From contig OY757010.1 in the NCBI GenBank assembly GCA_963580285.1, forward strand, positions 220,305,234 through 220,369,233: 64,000 nucleotides of DNA. The letters run 5' to 3'. This DNA is from Lucinisca nassula (Eukaryota; Mollusca; Bivalvia; Lucinida; Lucinidae). The notes beneath the pieces were generated by a model. That model was given only the letters and a program-made list of their open reading frames with translations. It did not search any database and was not told the origin of the DNA. This document shows positions 19,720-31,439 of this stretch, piece after piece (position 1 is the stretch's first letter; the number at the start of each line of letters is the position of its first letter). The position numbers and the translations under genes are program-made.

Positions 19720-20985
19720 GAATTGGGTTTGAAATTGCGCCTTTGACTCTATTTTTGGCTCTGCTGTCCATTTTGTTTAGTGGAACAAAACCATTTTAAG
19801 TTTTGGTAGAGGGTTACCCAAGGCGCAATCCAGTGAAATTATTTTGAATCGGACCATTAACCTAGGAGATGTCGTTTAAAGGTTTTTTTTTTTTTTTCTA
19901 TTTTTTTGCTCTGGTGGTCAGTTTGTTCAGCCGAGTGGGACCATTTTAGCAATTCTGTTAGAGGGTCGTCCAAGGAACATTCCTGTGAAACTAATTTGAA
20001 ATCGGACCATTAGCCTAGAGGGAGGTGTCAGTTAATGGTTTATCTATTTTTAGCTCTGGTGGCCATTTTGTTCATTGGAGCAGCACCATTTTAGCAATTC
20101 TGGTAGAGGATCAACAAAGAAACATTCCTGTGAAACATGTTTGAAATCGGACCATTAACCTAGCAGGAGATGTCGTTTAAAGGATTTTTTTCTGTTTTTA
20201 GCTCTGGCAACCATTTTGTTCAGCAGAGCAGAACCATTTTAGCAATTTTGGTAGAGGGTCATCTGTTAAATAATCCCGTGAAATTTTGTTCAGCAGAGCA
20301 GAACCATTTTAGCAATTTTGGTAGAGGGTCACCTAATAAATATTCCTGTGAAATTATTTTGAAATCGGACCATTAGCCTAGGATGAGATGTCGTTTAAAG
20401 TTTTTTCTGAGGTTTTTTTTCTATTTTTAGATCTGGTGGCCATTTTGTTAAGCAGAGCGGAACTATTTTAGCAATTTCGGTAGCGTGTCATCCAAGGCAC
20501 ATTCCTGTGAAACTATTTTGAAATCGAACCATTAGCCTAGGAGGAGATGTAATTTAAAGGTGTTTTTTCTATTTTAAGCTCTGGTGGCCATTTTGTTCAG
20601 CGGAGCGAAACCATTTTAGCAGTTTGGATAAGGGGGTCATCTAATAAATATTCCCATGAAATTATTTTAAAAACGGAGTATTAGCCTAGGAGGAGATGTC
20701 GTTGAACGGCTTTTCTATATTTAGCTCTTGTGACCATTTTGTTCAGCGGAGCGTAACTATTTTAGCAATTTTGGTAAAAGGGTCATCCAAGAAACATTCC
20801 TGTGAAATTATTTTGAAATCCGACCATTAGCCTAGGAGGAGATATCATTTATTTTTTTTCTATTTTTAGCTCTGGCGGCCATTTTGTTCAGAGGAGCAGA
20901 ACCATTTTAGCAATTTTGGTTGAGTGTCACCAAAGAAATATTCTTGTTAAATTATTTTAAAATTGGCACTGGTTTCGGAGGAGGT
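19720..20985 (+). repeat. ~148 bp satellite array
   Basis: Eight or so units, each containing AGCTCTGGTGGCCATTTTGT, AGAACCATTTTAGCAATTTT and GAAATCGGACCATTAGCCTA then GGAGATGTCGTTTAAAG. Starts near 20049, 20200, 20430, 20578, 20724 and 20868 give periods of 144-151 bp. The unit near 20230 contains an extra ~74 bp internal duplication. Confidence 0.85.
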
Positions 20986-21090
20986 GTCATTTGAAGAAAT
21001 GTGTGACGGATAGACAGACGGACGGTCGGACGTCGGACATAAAGGGATCACAATAGCTTACCTTGAACACTTCGTGCTCAAGTGAGCTAA

Positions 21091-21640
21091 AAAGAGGCAC
21101 ACGGGCAGCGTTCTGGCCAGAATTGCTATCATATTTGTACAGGCCCATATTTGCTGTCATAGCTGTAGAATATGTTCTAGAAAGGGTTATAGGTTTCACA
21201 AAATATACATCTACAATCTCTTGACCACGACGGACCACTGCTTATCCCATAGGCTCCCTTGGAGCCTTCGGCTCTGGTGCGTGAAAGCATTTGCAACTTT
21301 TACATTTTGTAACAGTTCTGCTTTGCCATGCACTGGCAAAATATATATATGTTGCCGGGACAACGGAGTGTGACTATCCTGTTTGTGGATTTCTGATTGT
21401 GGGGCACAATCACCCAGGAAATTCTAATTCGTTTAGAGTCTGTTATATTATTCAATTTCATATAAGATATTTACAATCATCGCAGTCACATGTATATAAA
21501 CAAACATAGCCTAGTCTGTCCCACTTGGTCTAAGACAAGGGTACTATATGAAGGACTGGCCAGATCATGCCTTCTGTTATAGCCCGAGAGAAAGATTCTA
21601 GAAAAAGAAGAAAAAAAAAGTTCAGTAACTAGATAAAATG
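21091..21640. other. No gene recognised
   Basis: No supported gene or repeat. Confidence 0.45.
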
Positions 21641-22512
21641 AATTTCATTGAACTGTTTTGACTTGGCTGGCGAACAGTTCATCCACAAATTGCACATCAG
21701 CTACATCGAATTGCCTTGACTTGGCTGGAAAACAGTTCATCCACAAATTGCACAACACCTACATTGAACTGTCTTGACTTGGCTGAGGAACAATTCATCC
21801 ACAAATTGCACAACAGCTACATTGAACTGTCTTGACTTGGCTGTCGAACAGTTCACCCACAAATTGCACGACAGCTACATTGATTTGCCTTAACTTGGCT
21901 GGCGAACAGTTCATCCACAAATTGCACAATATCTACATTGAACTGTCTTGACTTGGCTGGCGAACAGTTCATCCACAAATTGCACATCAGTTACATCGAA
22001 TTGCCTTGAATTGGCTGGCGAACAGTTCATCCACAAATTGCACAATATCTACATTGAACTGTCTTGACTTGGCTGGCGAACAGTTCATCCACAAATTGCA
22101 CGACAGCTACATTGATTTGCCTTGACTTGGCTGGCGAACAGTTCATCCACAAATTGCACATCAGCTACATCGAACTGCCTTGAATTGGCTGGCGAACAGT
22201 TCATCCACAAATTGCACAACACCTACATTGAACTGTCTTGACTTGGCTGGCGAACAGTTCATCCGCAAATTGCACAACACCTACATTGAACTGTCTTGAC
22301 TTGGCTGGCGAACAGTTCATCCACAAATTGCACAACACCTACATTGAACTGTCTTGAATTGGCTGGCGAACAGTTCATCCACAAATTGCACAACACCTAC
22401 ATTGAACTGTCTTGAATTGGCTGGCGAACAGTTCATCCACAAATAGCACATCAGCTACATTGAATTGCCTTGACTTGGCTGGCGAACAGTTCATCCACAA
22501 ATTGCACAACAT
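21640..22512 (+). repeat. 58 bp minisatellite, about 15 units
   Basis: The unit contains CTTGACTTGGCTGGCGAACA, GTTCATCCACAAATTGCACA and CTACATTGAACTG. The GGCTGG landmark recurs exactly every 58 bp at the start (21665, 21723, 21781). Units differ at a few positions and show higher-order alternation (CATCAGCTACATCGAA versus CAACACCTACATTGAA). Confidence 0.95.
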
Positions 22513-23509
22513 GTGCAATATCAACTGCACACGATGCGCATCACAAGCTCAACGTCACTAACTTTCAAAGTGAATCGTTGACTTATAATTTTGCACACAA
22601 GTGACAAAATATATCATTTAATGAAGGCCTTAAGTCATTATTGGCGCGCCACTGGTTATACTAACCACAATTCAGTTACAGGTAATAACCTCCTGCTAAC
22701 CTGGGAGGGGAGGGAAAAACTTTAGTGTTCCACACAGACCACCCAATAGTTCATATAATGCTTACAATTAATGAAGTACTTGATACACAACAGCATAACA
22801 CATACCGATCCATATCCTAGAATTATGCCCAATGAATACATTAATAATTAACCAGGGTCCTGCGCATGCTCGGCCGGGATCGCCGGTAACAGGACACTTC
22901 GGCCCCAAAACCACCTCGGCCCCTAGACACTTCGGCCCCTAGACACCTCGGCCTCAAAACCACCTCGGCCCCACATAAAATTGAAACCCTAGACGGGTCG
23001 GCCCCTGGACAGCTCGGCCCCTAGACACGTCGGCCCTATATACCTAGACACTTCGGCCCCACTTTGCTTCTCACGGGGCTTCCACTTAAATAGGAGATCG
23101 GGTTGGATGCCCGATGCGGTTTTTGTTTTATTTTATTGCTGATTTAATTATTTTCATAGGGAGCCACGAATATTTGAACCTATAATATATAGATTTATTA
23201 TATATTATAACGTTACTAAATAGAAAATATATATGCCCATTTAAGAAGAATGGAAGATACATTTGCAAATTCCATTCTTTCATTTCAATATATAATTCTA
23301 ATTGCATTGCGGCATTCTTTAAAGAGTAATATAATGACAGGCTCTTTTTTTCTCACTTTTCTGCTATTTTGATCATATTTCACACCTCTAAAATACTTTT
23401 TAAATAAATTTCAATAAGAATATGAAACTTCTTTATCCTTATTAATTGGATGAAAATCTGGATGGATCGGTGGATGGATGGATTGATGGATAGACGTACG
23501 GACGCATTT

Positions 23510-23680
23510 TCAGACATGGCTCGGGTCACATGTGAGACGCCAAGTTCTTCAACGGTAGCTCAGGTGGTTTTTCTCCGGATATTCCGGGTTTCGCCCACCT
23601 CTGCCTCTGATTGACGATCGGGTCGATATGAGTGAAATAATTTTGATAGGGCCTCGGTTTCGTCAATCATGGTGATGATG
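23510..23680 (+). repeat. SINE family E, 5'-truncated
   Basis: Starts at GGCTCGGGTCACATGTGAG and continues GACGCCAAGTTCTTCAACGG, CACCTCTGCCTCTGATTGAC, matching the complement of the copy at 38039 from just after its B box. Confidence 0.75.
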
Positions 23681-23697
23681 GGGTGTAATCTTATTTT

Positions 23698-23776
23698 TGT
23701 TAACGTATTTATTTATTTATTAAATTATTTATTTATTTATTAAATTATTTATTTATTTATTAAATTATTTATTTAT
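23698..23776. repeat. ATTT/TAAATT microsatellite
   Basis: Repeats of TATTTATTTATTAAATTATT. Similar ATTT tracts occur near 24065, 24470 and 24728. Confidence 0.9.
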
Positions 23777-23777
23777 C

Positions 23778-24093
23778 CGACCTCGGTAGCTAAGTCGGAT
23801 GCGCGCCTGACTGGTGATCAGGAGGACGCGGGTTCGATGCCTATCGGGGTCGACAACATTCTTTCGTGGAGATCGATTATGAAATATTTTCTACGGTCAT
23901 TCTCTCCCTTCCGCTGATTCAAGAAGGGCAGTTGTCATTTTCTGGCGAAAAAATGAACAATGTACTGGTTAACCGCTTATGTATAAGCCTGCCCAGGAAA
24001 AGTGTGGATAGGTAAACTGACCGGCTCAAAAATGACCTAAAATAGTGTTGACAGGGCCGTTAAGCTGCAATACAAACAAACAATTTATTTATT
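23778..24093 (+). repeat. tRNA-derived SINE (family A)
   Basis: The tRNA-like head has GGTAGCTAAGTCGGATGCG (A box) and GGGTTCGATGCC (B box). The body has TTTTCTACGGTCATTCTCTC and AACCGCTTATGTATAAGCC. The end reads CCGTTAAGCTGCAATACAAAC and runs into an ATTT tract. Confidence 0.88.
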
Positions 24094-24389
24094 TATTAGG
24101 TAATTATCAGTGTTCAGGTTCACGGAACTAGAACTATCCTCGTAACTAAACCAATTAATATAATGTATGCATGCAATTCAACATCCGGTTCAGAGGGCAG
24201 AAGCAATCTGATCAGGACCTACACTGTTTACAAAGATAAGGATTATCGTGTTCAGCGCGATAAGGGTTAATGAATTTCACGTTTGTACACTATTTAGCAA
24301 AAAGTTTTACAAGAACAATTATTGACTTAAATTTGTAAAGTGTGAAGCTCAATAAATAACCAGGCGTTACTTATCCCTCCCCAATAAAC

Positions 24390-24885
24390 AGAACATTGTT
24401 ATCAATTCTCACACATTTGATAGTCATTTTAGCTCATATGTAAAGACGGACTAACGAGTATATTGTATACTTTATTTATTTATTTATCTATTTATTTATT
24501 TCTGCCACTCAAATTACTTGATACATGTATACTATATGTATATATTAGTGGCAAACAGTGTGGATCTGGATGAGCATTGTGTACAAAGTCTTCACTGCTC
24601 GTATTTTTGTGTAAGAATTGCTCCCAGTATGTTACCATTGTTATCAATTTTCACACATTTAGAAATTCCTATTTGATTGCCATTTCAGCTCATATTCAAA
24701 AATGGACAGCAATAAGTCTACTGTATAATTTATTTATTTATTTATTTATTTATTAGTCACATTTTTGACCATCAGCCCCTCAAATTACTTGATACATGTA
24801 TATTGTATTCATTTAAAATTCGCAAACTGAATGACAGTGTAGATCCAGATCAGATGGATCTGGAGGTGCACTGAGTGCAAAGTCT
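24390..24885 (+). repeat. Tandem duplication of ~243 bp
   Basis: TTGTTATCAATTCTCACACA at 24396 recurs as TTGTTATCAATTTTCACACA at 24639. ATTT tract, CAAATTACTTGATACATGTA and GATCTGGATGAGCATTGTGT or its variant follow in the same order in each copy. Confidence 0.7.
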
Positions 24886-25448
24886 TCATGGCCCGTATTT
24901 TTGTAGAAAATGCTCATTGACTATCGGTATCAAATATTCACAATTAGAACAACCCGCCAAATCCCACTTTTAATGATGCTGACTCAAGCTCAACGTCACG
25001 GTTGAAGGGGGATTAGCTGTCCTTCAGAGTATCTTCTTGTTGTAATACTCTAAGTTGACCTGAAACTGTCGTGTATGCGTTGTTATATTTATTACAAACG
25101 TCCCATTGGTTATATGAAATAAAAACAGCAAAATAATAAAATAATTTGATCTTATTTCCTAACAACTTAATAGAAGATTCAGTGAAAGAATTGGATTATA
25201 TTTCTTACTTCTGCTCGAAAACATAGATCTTTGATACTGGCTCAATCGTTCTCAAGCAGATGGTTTATAGCATAGACCTGTTAACTTATATGAAAGGGAT
25301 CTAAGCAATGACTAGTTTGCATAAACATAGATTAATATTAAACTAATTGTGATTAAAGGTTATCACAGACACATTCTGATCAGTCCTGCTCATTGAGACG
25401 GTTCTAACCAGCACAGACGGCAACCTGTATCTTGGAGCCGAAATTAGC

Positions 25449-25668
25449 CTTACGAAAACACGCCTATATAAATGCATTGTAAACTTTACCGCAGAAAAAA
25501 ACGAAAATTATAAGAGAAAAAAGTGTTATTTTGTATTATGTCTGCTCAAAATATAGATTGTGGGTACTCGTTAGAACCGCCTCATCGAGGCGTTTCTAAA
25601 GAGTACCCATAATTTATATTTTAGAACAGAAATAAGGAAATAAAGTTTAACCCCTATAAACCCCAGTG
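25449..25668. repeat. Palindromic MITE M1 subfamily 1
   Basis: Begins TTACGAAAACACGCCTATAT, has the central hairpin GGTACTCGTTAGAACCGCC / GGCGTTTCTAAAGAGTACC, and is cut off in ACCCCTATAAACCCCAG. Confidence 0.75.
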
Positions 25669-25920
25669 AAGTCCCGATGGGCGGGGTTGATTTTAACATG
25701 ATATAAATGTCCTTTCCCTAACAGATTTCAAAAGTGGGGCCAAGGTGTCTTTGGGGCCGAGATGTCTAGGGGCCGAGGTGACAGTGGGGCCGAGGTGTCT
25801 AGGGCCGAGGTGACTAGGGCCGAGGTGTCTAGGGCCGACTTGGTTTTAGGCCGACCTGTCTAGGGGCCGAGGTGGTAGTGGGGCCGAAGTGTCTGGAAAT
25901 CGGATCGCCAGGCCCCGGCC

Positions 25921-26394
25921 CCTCATGCAACACCATTACATAATTCCTACTTAACACACAAAGCAGGCAACAGAAAGGCCCGGACCGGGCTACGCAAGTG
26001 CGCCGACCGACCCAGTGCCGTCCATTGCGCTGCTATATACAGCATTCGACGGAATCGACACATTCTGACATGCTACTTTGTACACAGACAATTTACAACA
26101 TATACATTCAACAGATAATGCACCATACGCCTATCACTGCGATTTCTCAATTACATACAATAGCCATCCATACAAATTAACGTCGTTTACGCCACCACAA
26201 TCGTGACGCATATCCGAACACGTGCTCACCATATGCCTAAACTTATCCATGGTGATTTATTAACGCTGTGACAAGAACTACTTCTAATGCAGAGCTTGCA
26301 AAACTAATCACATAAACTACAGTCATAACAATCTATCTTTAAATACCGGATAATTCTTAATGCGGTGTATGCTATAAAAAACATGTATGAAACT
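25921..26394. other. No gene recognised
   Basis: No supported gene or repeat between the foldback element and the next SINE. Confidence 0.45.
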
Positions 26395-26530
26395 TGCGTT
26401 AACAACGTCCCTATCAACAGCTAAGGTCATACGGAGACGAGGCCTCGGTTTAGAGATACCGAAAGCTTTGAGAAACCTGGGACCGAACTCACGACCCCTG
26501 ATTTGTGGTTACCATACTGCAGAGGCTGCT
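26395..26530 (-). repeat. SINE family F
   Basis: Minus-strand relative of the copy at 56342: AACGTCCCTATCAACAGCTA, GGTCATACGGAGACGAGGC and the B box complement GGGACCGAACTCACGACCCC. Confidence 0.55.
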
Positions 26531-26984
26531 CACAAATACGTATGTGCATAAATGACTCATTTTATGTAGAAAGAAACAATTGTGGACAGAAAAACATACT
26601 AACTTATGCCCAATCACTACGATCGTCAATTTTAACCAAGAACCCACAACATGTGGTCATCAAGAAATTAGCAAGTTCATATTGAAAGCATACACCAAGC
26701 AATTATATCGGCTTAAACTCACTTGAACTTTACATTTATAAAACACACCATTACGAAAATATGCTTATTCAATTGAAAACTTTTCCACTGGTTTTCATTA
26801 TCGCCCCAGAACGTACTATTACCCAAGGCAAATGTGTACGCCCATCAGGACAAAACGGGCACCGACCTACCAGTGAAAGAAAAGCAAAGTCGGACCATCC
26901 GAGCAACAAATGCGCAAATAAACTGCGTCTTTTTAGAGTAATGCCGATCTCCTAGCACGAGAATTTCGAGGTGAAGAAGATACA

Positions 26985-27135
26985 GGTATCTTAAAATAGA
27001 AGTGGAGGCAATGATCAGGAATCGATACAATTAACCCACAGCTCCCATTAGAGACACCTAAGGGAAAGAAACATAATACGAAACAACTAGACCCTAATGG
27101 AAACATCAATAGCCGAAAGCCAAATTTCACCAATA
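26985..27135 (-). repeat. Naiad 3'-tail fragment (subfamily 2)
   Basis: ATAGAAGTGGAGGCAATGAT, CAGGAATCGATACAATTAAC and CACCTAAGGGAAAGAAACAT are the complement of the Naiad tail. It is a variant shared with 29683 and 45648. Confidence 0.7.
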
Positions 27136-28079
27136 CCTTCTTAACAAACGACCATATTTTAAAACAAAGGAAAAAAGACGTTTTTTTTTTCTTTAAAAAG
27201 CCAAGTTACCGCTAGCACGTGACCCAAAATTTCTTTTAACCCTTAATGATGCTGATTCCATAAAAAAATAAAACATAGTCTTTTTTTTTCGGAAAAAAAA
27301 ACAAGTGTACAAAAAACAGGCAAACCTTACCGTCGTCTGAATAGACCACTTGAAGTTATACGGCAATATTTTTACGATTAAACCAGACACCATGAATCAT
27401 GATTTTCTTGTGTGTCATATTACCGTTTATAAAATTTTATTGAACTGTCAATACAAAGTAAATGCTTAGTTGCAAACAAATGCAAGTGAAATTTGCATCT
27501 CGTAACACATTTCAGACACTTTTCTTCAGTCGGCAGGAGCCTATGTGCAGAATGGCAATTGGAATATGACCAAAAGCATGTAACTGTATAAAACACGTTT
27601 CTGGGATATAACTCTAGACATTTAATATGTGCTAATAGCTTTTGGTTAAAGCTATACTTGTGAGAGTCAGAATTCTCTTTGGGCTGCCTCAGCCAGCTGG
27701 TAGGACATAATTTTACAGTTGCGCAAAACGCCGTGTATGTTCAATGGGATAGCACCCATGTGGATCTATTTTATCTTTTTTATTCAGGTTAGCACGAGAA
27801 TGTGAGGAATACCCTTGCATGCCCCACTTATCTAAAGCAAAATGATTTTTACATGGGTATATATTATTTCCGTATGTTTGCTTTTGGGTACTCGTTTGAA
27901 TCGCCCAAATGAGAGAACTCAGGCGAGCTTCTACAAACAACTTGTCTAGCAGAAATAAAAACAATATAATTGGGGTCACTTTGGTGACTAGAAAAATGTG
28001 CATATATTACACAGATGTCTTATGAATTTGTAATTGTTACAAACATTGATTATTATGCCAGTTCTCACAATAAACGCCT
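27136..28079. other. No gene; weak MITE trace
   Basis: No supported gene. A degenerate M1 centre (GGGTACTCGTTTGAATCGCC) lies near 27885-27960. Confidence 0.45.
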
Positions 28080-28820
28080 TGGAACAAATAATAGTTATAA
28101 ATTGGTGGTTTGTTCACTTGCAAAAATCTTGGACATAGGGGTACAGTTGGACCTATTTATTCTGGATTTCGAGAAGGCTTTCGACATCCTTCCTCATGAC
28201 CTATATACTTACATCCAAATTATTTAGATATGAAACTGGGAGGGGGGGGAATAAAAGACTTCCAGATGGATAGATTCTTTTCTTTGCTACAGAAAACAGC
28301 GCATTGCTGTTAATGGTGAATCTTCAGAGTGGGCTCCAGTTTTGTCTAGGGTCCCACAAGGGACCGTTCTTGTTCAAATGTCCATGTACATTAATGATAT
28401 TTCCACAGACAATGACAAAGAAATAGTATAGTTCGCAGACGAATGTGTTTGCTACCGGGAAATAAGAGATACAGAGCACTCAATGAAACCGATTGATTAG
28501 GATGTTGGGCACGAAAATGTGGCATGACATGTCCGCCCGTTAAATGCAATATTAAGAAGACAACTAGGAAGAAAACAAATGCAATTGAGGCTTCTTACAC
28601 TTTACAGGGAACGGTCCTCGAGAATGCAGATGCCATTAAATACCTTGGTGTGACACTCGCACACGATTTGAGATGGAATACACACATTAGCAACATGTGC
28701 ATTAAGGCAAATAGAACGCTTGGTTTCACGAATCTTTATCAATGTCCTCAGGATGTAATGAACGCTCGCCAATTCTTGGAATCTGGTAGTTGTATCTTTA
28801 ACTGCCCCAACTTATCCTAG
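28080..28820 (+). pseudogene. CR1/Jockey-like LINE reverse transcriptase fragment
   Basis: Reading across several frames, RT blocks appear in order: LDLFILDFEKAFDILPHD, a region ending SRVPQGTV, MYINDIS, FADECVCYREI in place of FADD, then AIKYLGVTLAHDLRWNTHIS. This is the palm and thumb of a non-LTR retrotransposon RT, here broken by frameshifts and stops, with the second catalytic aspartate changed to glutamate. It is a 5'-truncated remnant; its 3' end is replaced at about 28820 by the endonuclease piece of another LINE. Confidence 0.8.
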
Positions 28821-29278
28821 GACTCCGACCACATGGCATCTATCAAACCAGGATGCAGACTACTCTCTGCATTAAAAGACTTCCTCTCCTGTTTAGACAA
28901 TTTTGGTCTTGTTCAGATGGTAATTCAACCTACTAGGGGTGATCACATTCACGACTTGTTCCTGACATCAGATCACACTTTGGTAAACACAACTTAAATC
29001 CTTCCAAGCATCTCTGATAATGATATTGCTTCTTCAATTGTCAGCGTCAAACCAAAATGGAACCAACAAAATCCGAGATCAGTCCCTTTATTTAGGGATG
29101 GTTTTAAAACTTTATGGAGGAAAAATATTTTGAAAATATTGGGTAGCTTCCAAGAAAGTACAACTGAGGAAATCTGGAATGTTTTCAAAAATGCACTAAA
29201 TTCTGGAATTGAAAAAATTGTACCAATTAAAAACATCAGTAATAAAAGTAGTCCTCCTTGGATTACTCAAAGAGATTC
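28821..29278 (+). pseudogene. LINE endonuclease C-terminal fragment
   Basis: The frames give DNFGLVQMVIQPTRGDHIHD, LFLTSDHTLV then SSIVSVKPKWNQQNP and SPPWITQRDS, the end of an apurinic-type LINE endonuclease and the start of the linker to RT. The TRGDHxHDLFLTS block is typical of CR1/L2-type LINEs. A TAA interrupts it near 28995. The fragment is cut exactly by an antisense Naiad tail at 29279. Confidence 0.75.
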
Positions 29279-29645
29279 GAAGTAGAAGTAAAACAAAGAT
29301 CAGGAATCGATACAATTAACTTACTCCACCCATCAAAGACACCAAAGGGAAAGAAACACAAACATAAAGCGACCAGACCACAAAGGAAACCTAAACAAAG
29401 GAAGGCCATAAGGACAGTTACTTTCCCACAAAATGGCCATATGGCCATCCAAAATATAAATACACAGGTGATACACACACAAACAGCAACATAAATAAAC
29501 CGCCACAGAAGAACCGTCTTGGAACGGTCAGTGGAAATATTTCCACTGGGGGGCTTAAATCGATTTTACGTTGCCACAATCCTCGCCCTTACTTCCATCT
29601 CGATTTAGACAAATAATTTGTTCAGTCCGCATGAAGGCCTCCTAA
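29279..29645 (-). repeat. Naiad 3' tail, antisense solo copy
   Basis: Starts AGTAGAAGTAAAACAAAGATC and runs through GCGACCAGACCACAAAGGAAA, CCGTCTTGGAACGGTCAG and CAGTCCGCATGAAGGCCTCC. Same end as all other copies, with variable length at the other side. Confidence 0.85.
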
Positions 29646-29682
29646 CTCATCAGTGCAACATCTCCGTGAACACAAATAATCA

Positions 29683-29795
29683 TTAGGTCTGTTGTTTCAT
29701 GTTTGTGTTGCTTTCCCTTTGGTGTCTCTGATGGGAGCTGTTGGTTGATTGTATCGATTCCTGATCATTGCCTCCACTTCTATTTTAGACTTCAG
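29683..29795 (+). repeat. Naiad 3'-tail fragment (subfamily 2), sense
   Basis: TTAGGTCTGTTGTTTCATGT, CCTTTGGTGTCTCTGATGGG and TTGCCTCCACTTCTATTTTA. It faces the antisense copy at 29279, so the pair is an inverted insertion. Confidence 0.7.
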
Positions 29796-30335
29796 TAAAG
29801 CCTTCGATAAAGTTAAACCATCTAGTATTATTGCATAAACTTTTAAATTTTGGCATATCCGGAAATACCTTACAATGGATTGAATCTTTCTTAATCGGAC
29901 GTTCTCTAACTGTTGTACTAGATGGGGAGTCTTCAAATGCGGTACCGGTCACCTCTGGGCTATCTCCAGTGGTCAGTCCTGAGCCCGCTCCTCTTTCTAT
30001 TGTACACAAATGATCTTCCGGATAATTTTCGGTCACAAGTTAGGATCTTTGCTGATGACACGGCCATTTACTTGTCTGTGTCCAGCCCAGCAGCTAAATC
30101 AGGAATTAGAAAGTGTGAACTCAGCCAAGTACCTCGGCATAACCATCGGCAAAGACCCTGGCTGTAATTCACACATATAAAATTTTACAGCCAATGCAAA
30201 CAGGACCCTCGGCTTCGTCAAAAGAAATGTTAAAACAAATAAAAACGCTGGCATACAACACAACTTGGTTAGGCCACAGGTAGAATATGCCTCGGCTGTT
30301 TGGAGCCCCCTGTACACGAGAAAATATAAACAAAA
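29796..30335 (+). pseudogene. LINE reverse transcriptase fragment
   Basis: [56 protein letters not shown] and [13 protein letters not shown] appear in order across two or three frames; the catalytic FADD is intact. It probably belongs to the same LINE as the endonuclease piece ending at 29278, the two being separated by the Naiad tails. Frameshifts make it inactive. Confidence 0.8.
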
Positions 30336-30639
30336 TTAAATTTGTTGCAGGGTTGGGCAGTCCGTTGACTTGTAATATTATTGAAATAATTGGACTTGTC
30401 ATGAGTCAAGTTTCTGACTTTCTCCCACGCTTGTTAAAATAGAGACCACACACTGCAGTTAATTATGTCTGCATGCCTCTTTGATACTTGTAGGAGTTCC
30501 CTCAGTTTGGTTCTGAGCTTCATGTTGTATACATGTAAATAAATATATGCATAAACTTATAGTTCTGTTATTGAACCCAAATCAATATAAATGACATAAC
30601 AGATCACAAAAAAAATTTCTCCCCCTACAGCAGTGGTAC
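30336..30639. other. Unassigned insertion between LINE pieces
   Basis: About 300 bp separates the thumb region of the LINE RT from its C-terminal end. No coding or known repeat signature is visible; probably another short retroposon. Confidence 0.35.
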
Positions 30640-30930
30640 AGACATGATTGGTTAGCTTGGATGGCGGTCACTTGAGCTCAGACGTTACGATACGCGCCCT
30701 ACAATGTTTTATAAAATCGTTTACGGTTTGGTCGCTATACCCGTTCCGTCACAGTTTGAACGCCATACGACAAACACGCGTCACCACCTTCTGGCTTACA
30801 GGCAGATACAAACCTCTGTCTCGTATTATTATTATTATACATTTTTCCCAATGTCGGTTGTTCTCTGGAACAGGCTACCAGCTGATCTCGCCTTGACTCT
30901 TTCAAATCAAGAGTCAGTTTGATCAACCAC
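30640..30930 (+). pseudogene. LINE RT C-terminal fragment
   Basis: MFYKIVYGLVAIPVPSQFE and SVVLWNRLPADLA, the C-terminal tail found in CR1/L2-type LINE proteins. Continues the fragment ending at 30335. Confidence 0.7.
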
Positions 30931-30971
30931 AGGCTCCTTTAAGGTAATACTGTTTTTATCCTGCTTTTAAA

Positions 30972-31328
30972 GTAGAAGTAAAACAAAGATCACGATACAA
31001 TTAACTTACTCCACCCATCAAAGACACCAAAGGGAAAGAAACACAAACATGAAGCGACCAGACCATAATGGAAACCTTAACAAAGGAAGGCCATAAGGAC
31101 AGTTAGTTTCCCACAAAATGGCCAAATGGTCATCAAAAATAAAAAGACACAAGTGATACACACAGTAAGTAACAAACAACAACATGAATAAACCGCCACA
31201 AAATAACCGCCTTGGAACGGTCAGTGGAAAGAAGTCCACTGGGGGCTTAAATCGATTTCACATGGCCATAATCCTCGCCCTTACCTCTGTCGCGGTATAC
31301 ATTAATTTTTTTTTTTCAGTCCGCATGA
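30972..31328 (-). repeat. Naiad 3' tail, antisense solo copy
   Basis: AGTAGAAGTAAAACAAAGATC at the left edge, CGCCTTGGAACGGTCAGTGG in the middle, ending TCAGTCCGCATGAAG. The tail is truncated at the same 5' region as 60562. Confidence 0.85.
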
Positions 31329-31439
31329 AGTTATTTATAAACTCTCCTTACCAACATCCATTATCTTTCATCTATGCTCAACTTTCTTTTTTTCTTTTAA
31401 CTCTGCACTATACGTACTAACACACAACGCAACCATCCT

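Larger units (their letters stand above)
19043..21090 (+). mobile_element. Helitron-like non-autonomous element with internal satellite
   Basis: The 5' end carries a small hairpin (ACAAGAGGTCCATGATGGAC). The interior is a satellite of ~148 bp units. A GACG-rich microsatellite lies at 21006-21040 (GACGGATAGACAGACGGACG). The 3' end is a hairpin CTTGAACACTTCGTGCTCAAG followed by TGAGCTAA. A hairpin just before CTAA is the usual Helitron 3' signature. The order flank, ~160 bp tandem units, GACG microsatellite, flank resembles the 'pearl' type elements described in bivalves. No Rep-helicase is encoded, so it would depend on a partner. Assignment is by structure only. Confidence 0.6.
22871..25920. 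mobile_element. Foldback-type element with repetitive inverted ends
   Basis: Left arm 22871-23056 and right arm 25735-25920 are inverted versions of each other. Each is built of imperfect ~20 bp units near CCCTAGACACCTCGGCC. The outermost parts also match (GGGATCGCC ... GGACACTTCGGCCCC against GGGGCCGAAGTGTC ... GGATCGCC). The 2.7 kb interior has no ORF but holds a truncated SINE E, a SINE A, ATTT microsatellites, a ~243 bp duplication and a MITE. Subrepeated inverted ends are the definition of foldback elements. The transposase source is unknown and no convincing target duplication was found. Confidence 0.65.

Noticed and set aside
21640..22512. CRISPR-like array
   Set aside because: Units are contiguous with no unique spacers, the period is 58 bp throughout and the genome is eukaryotic.
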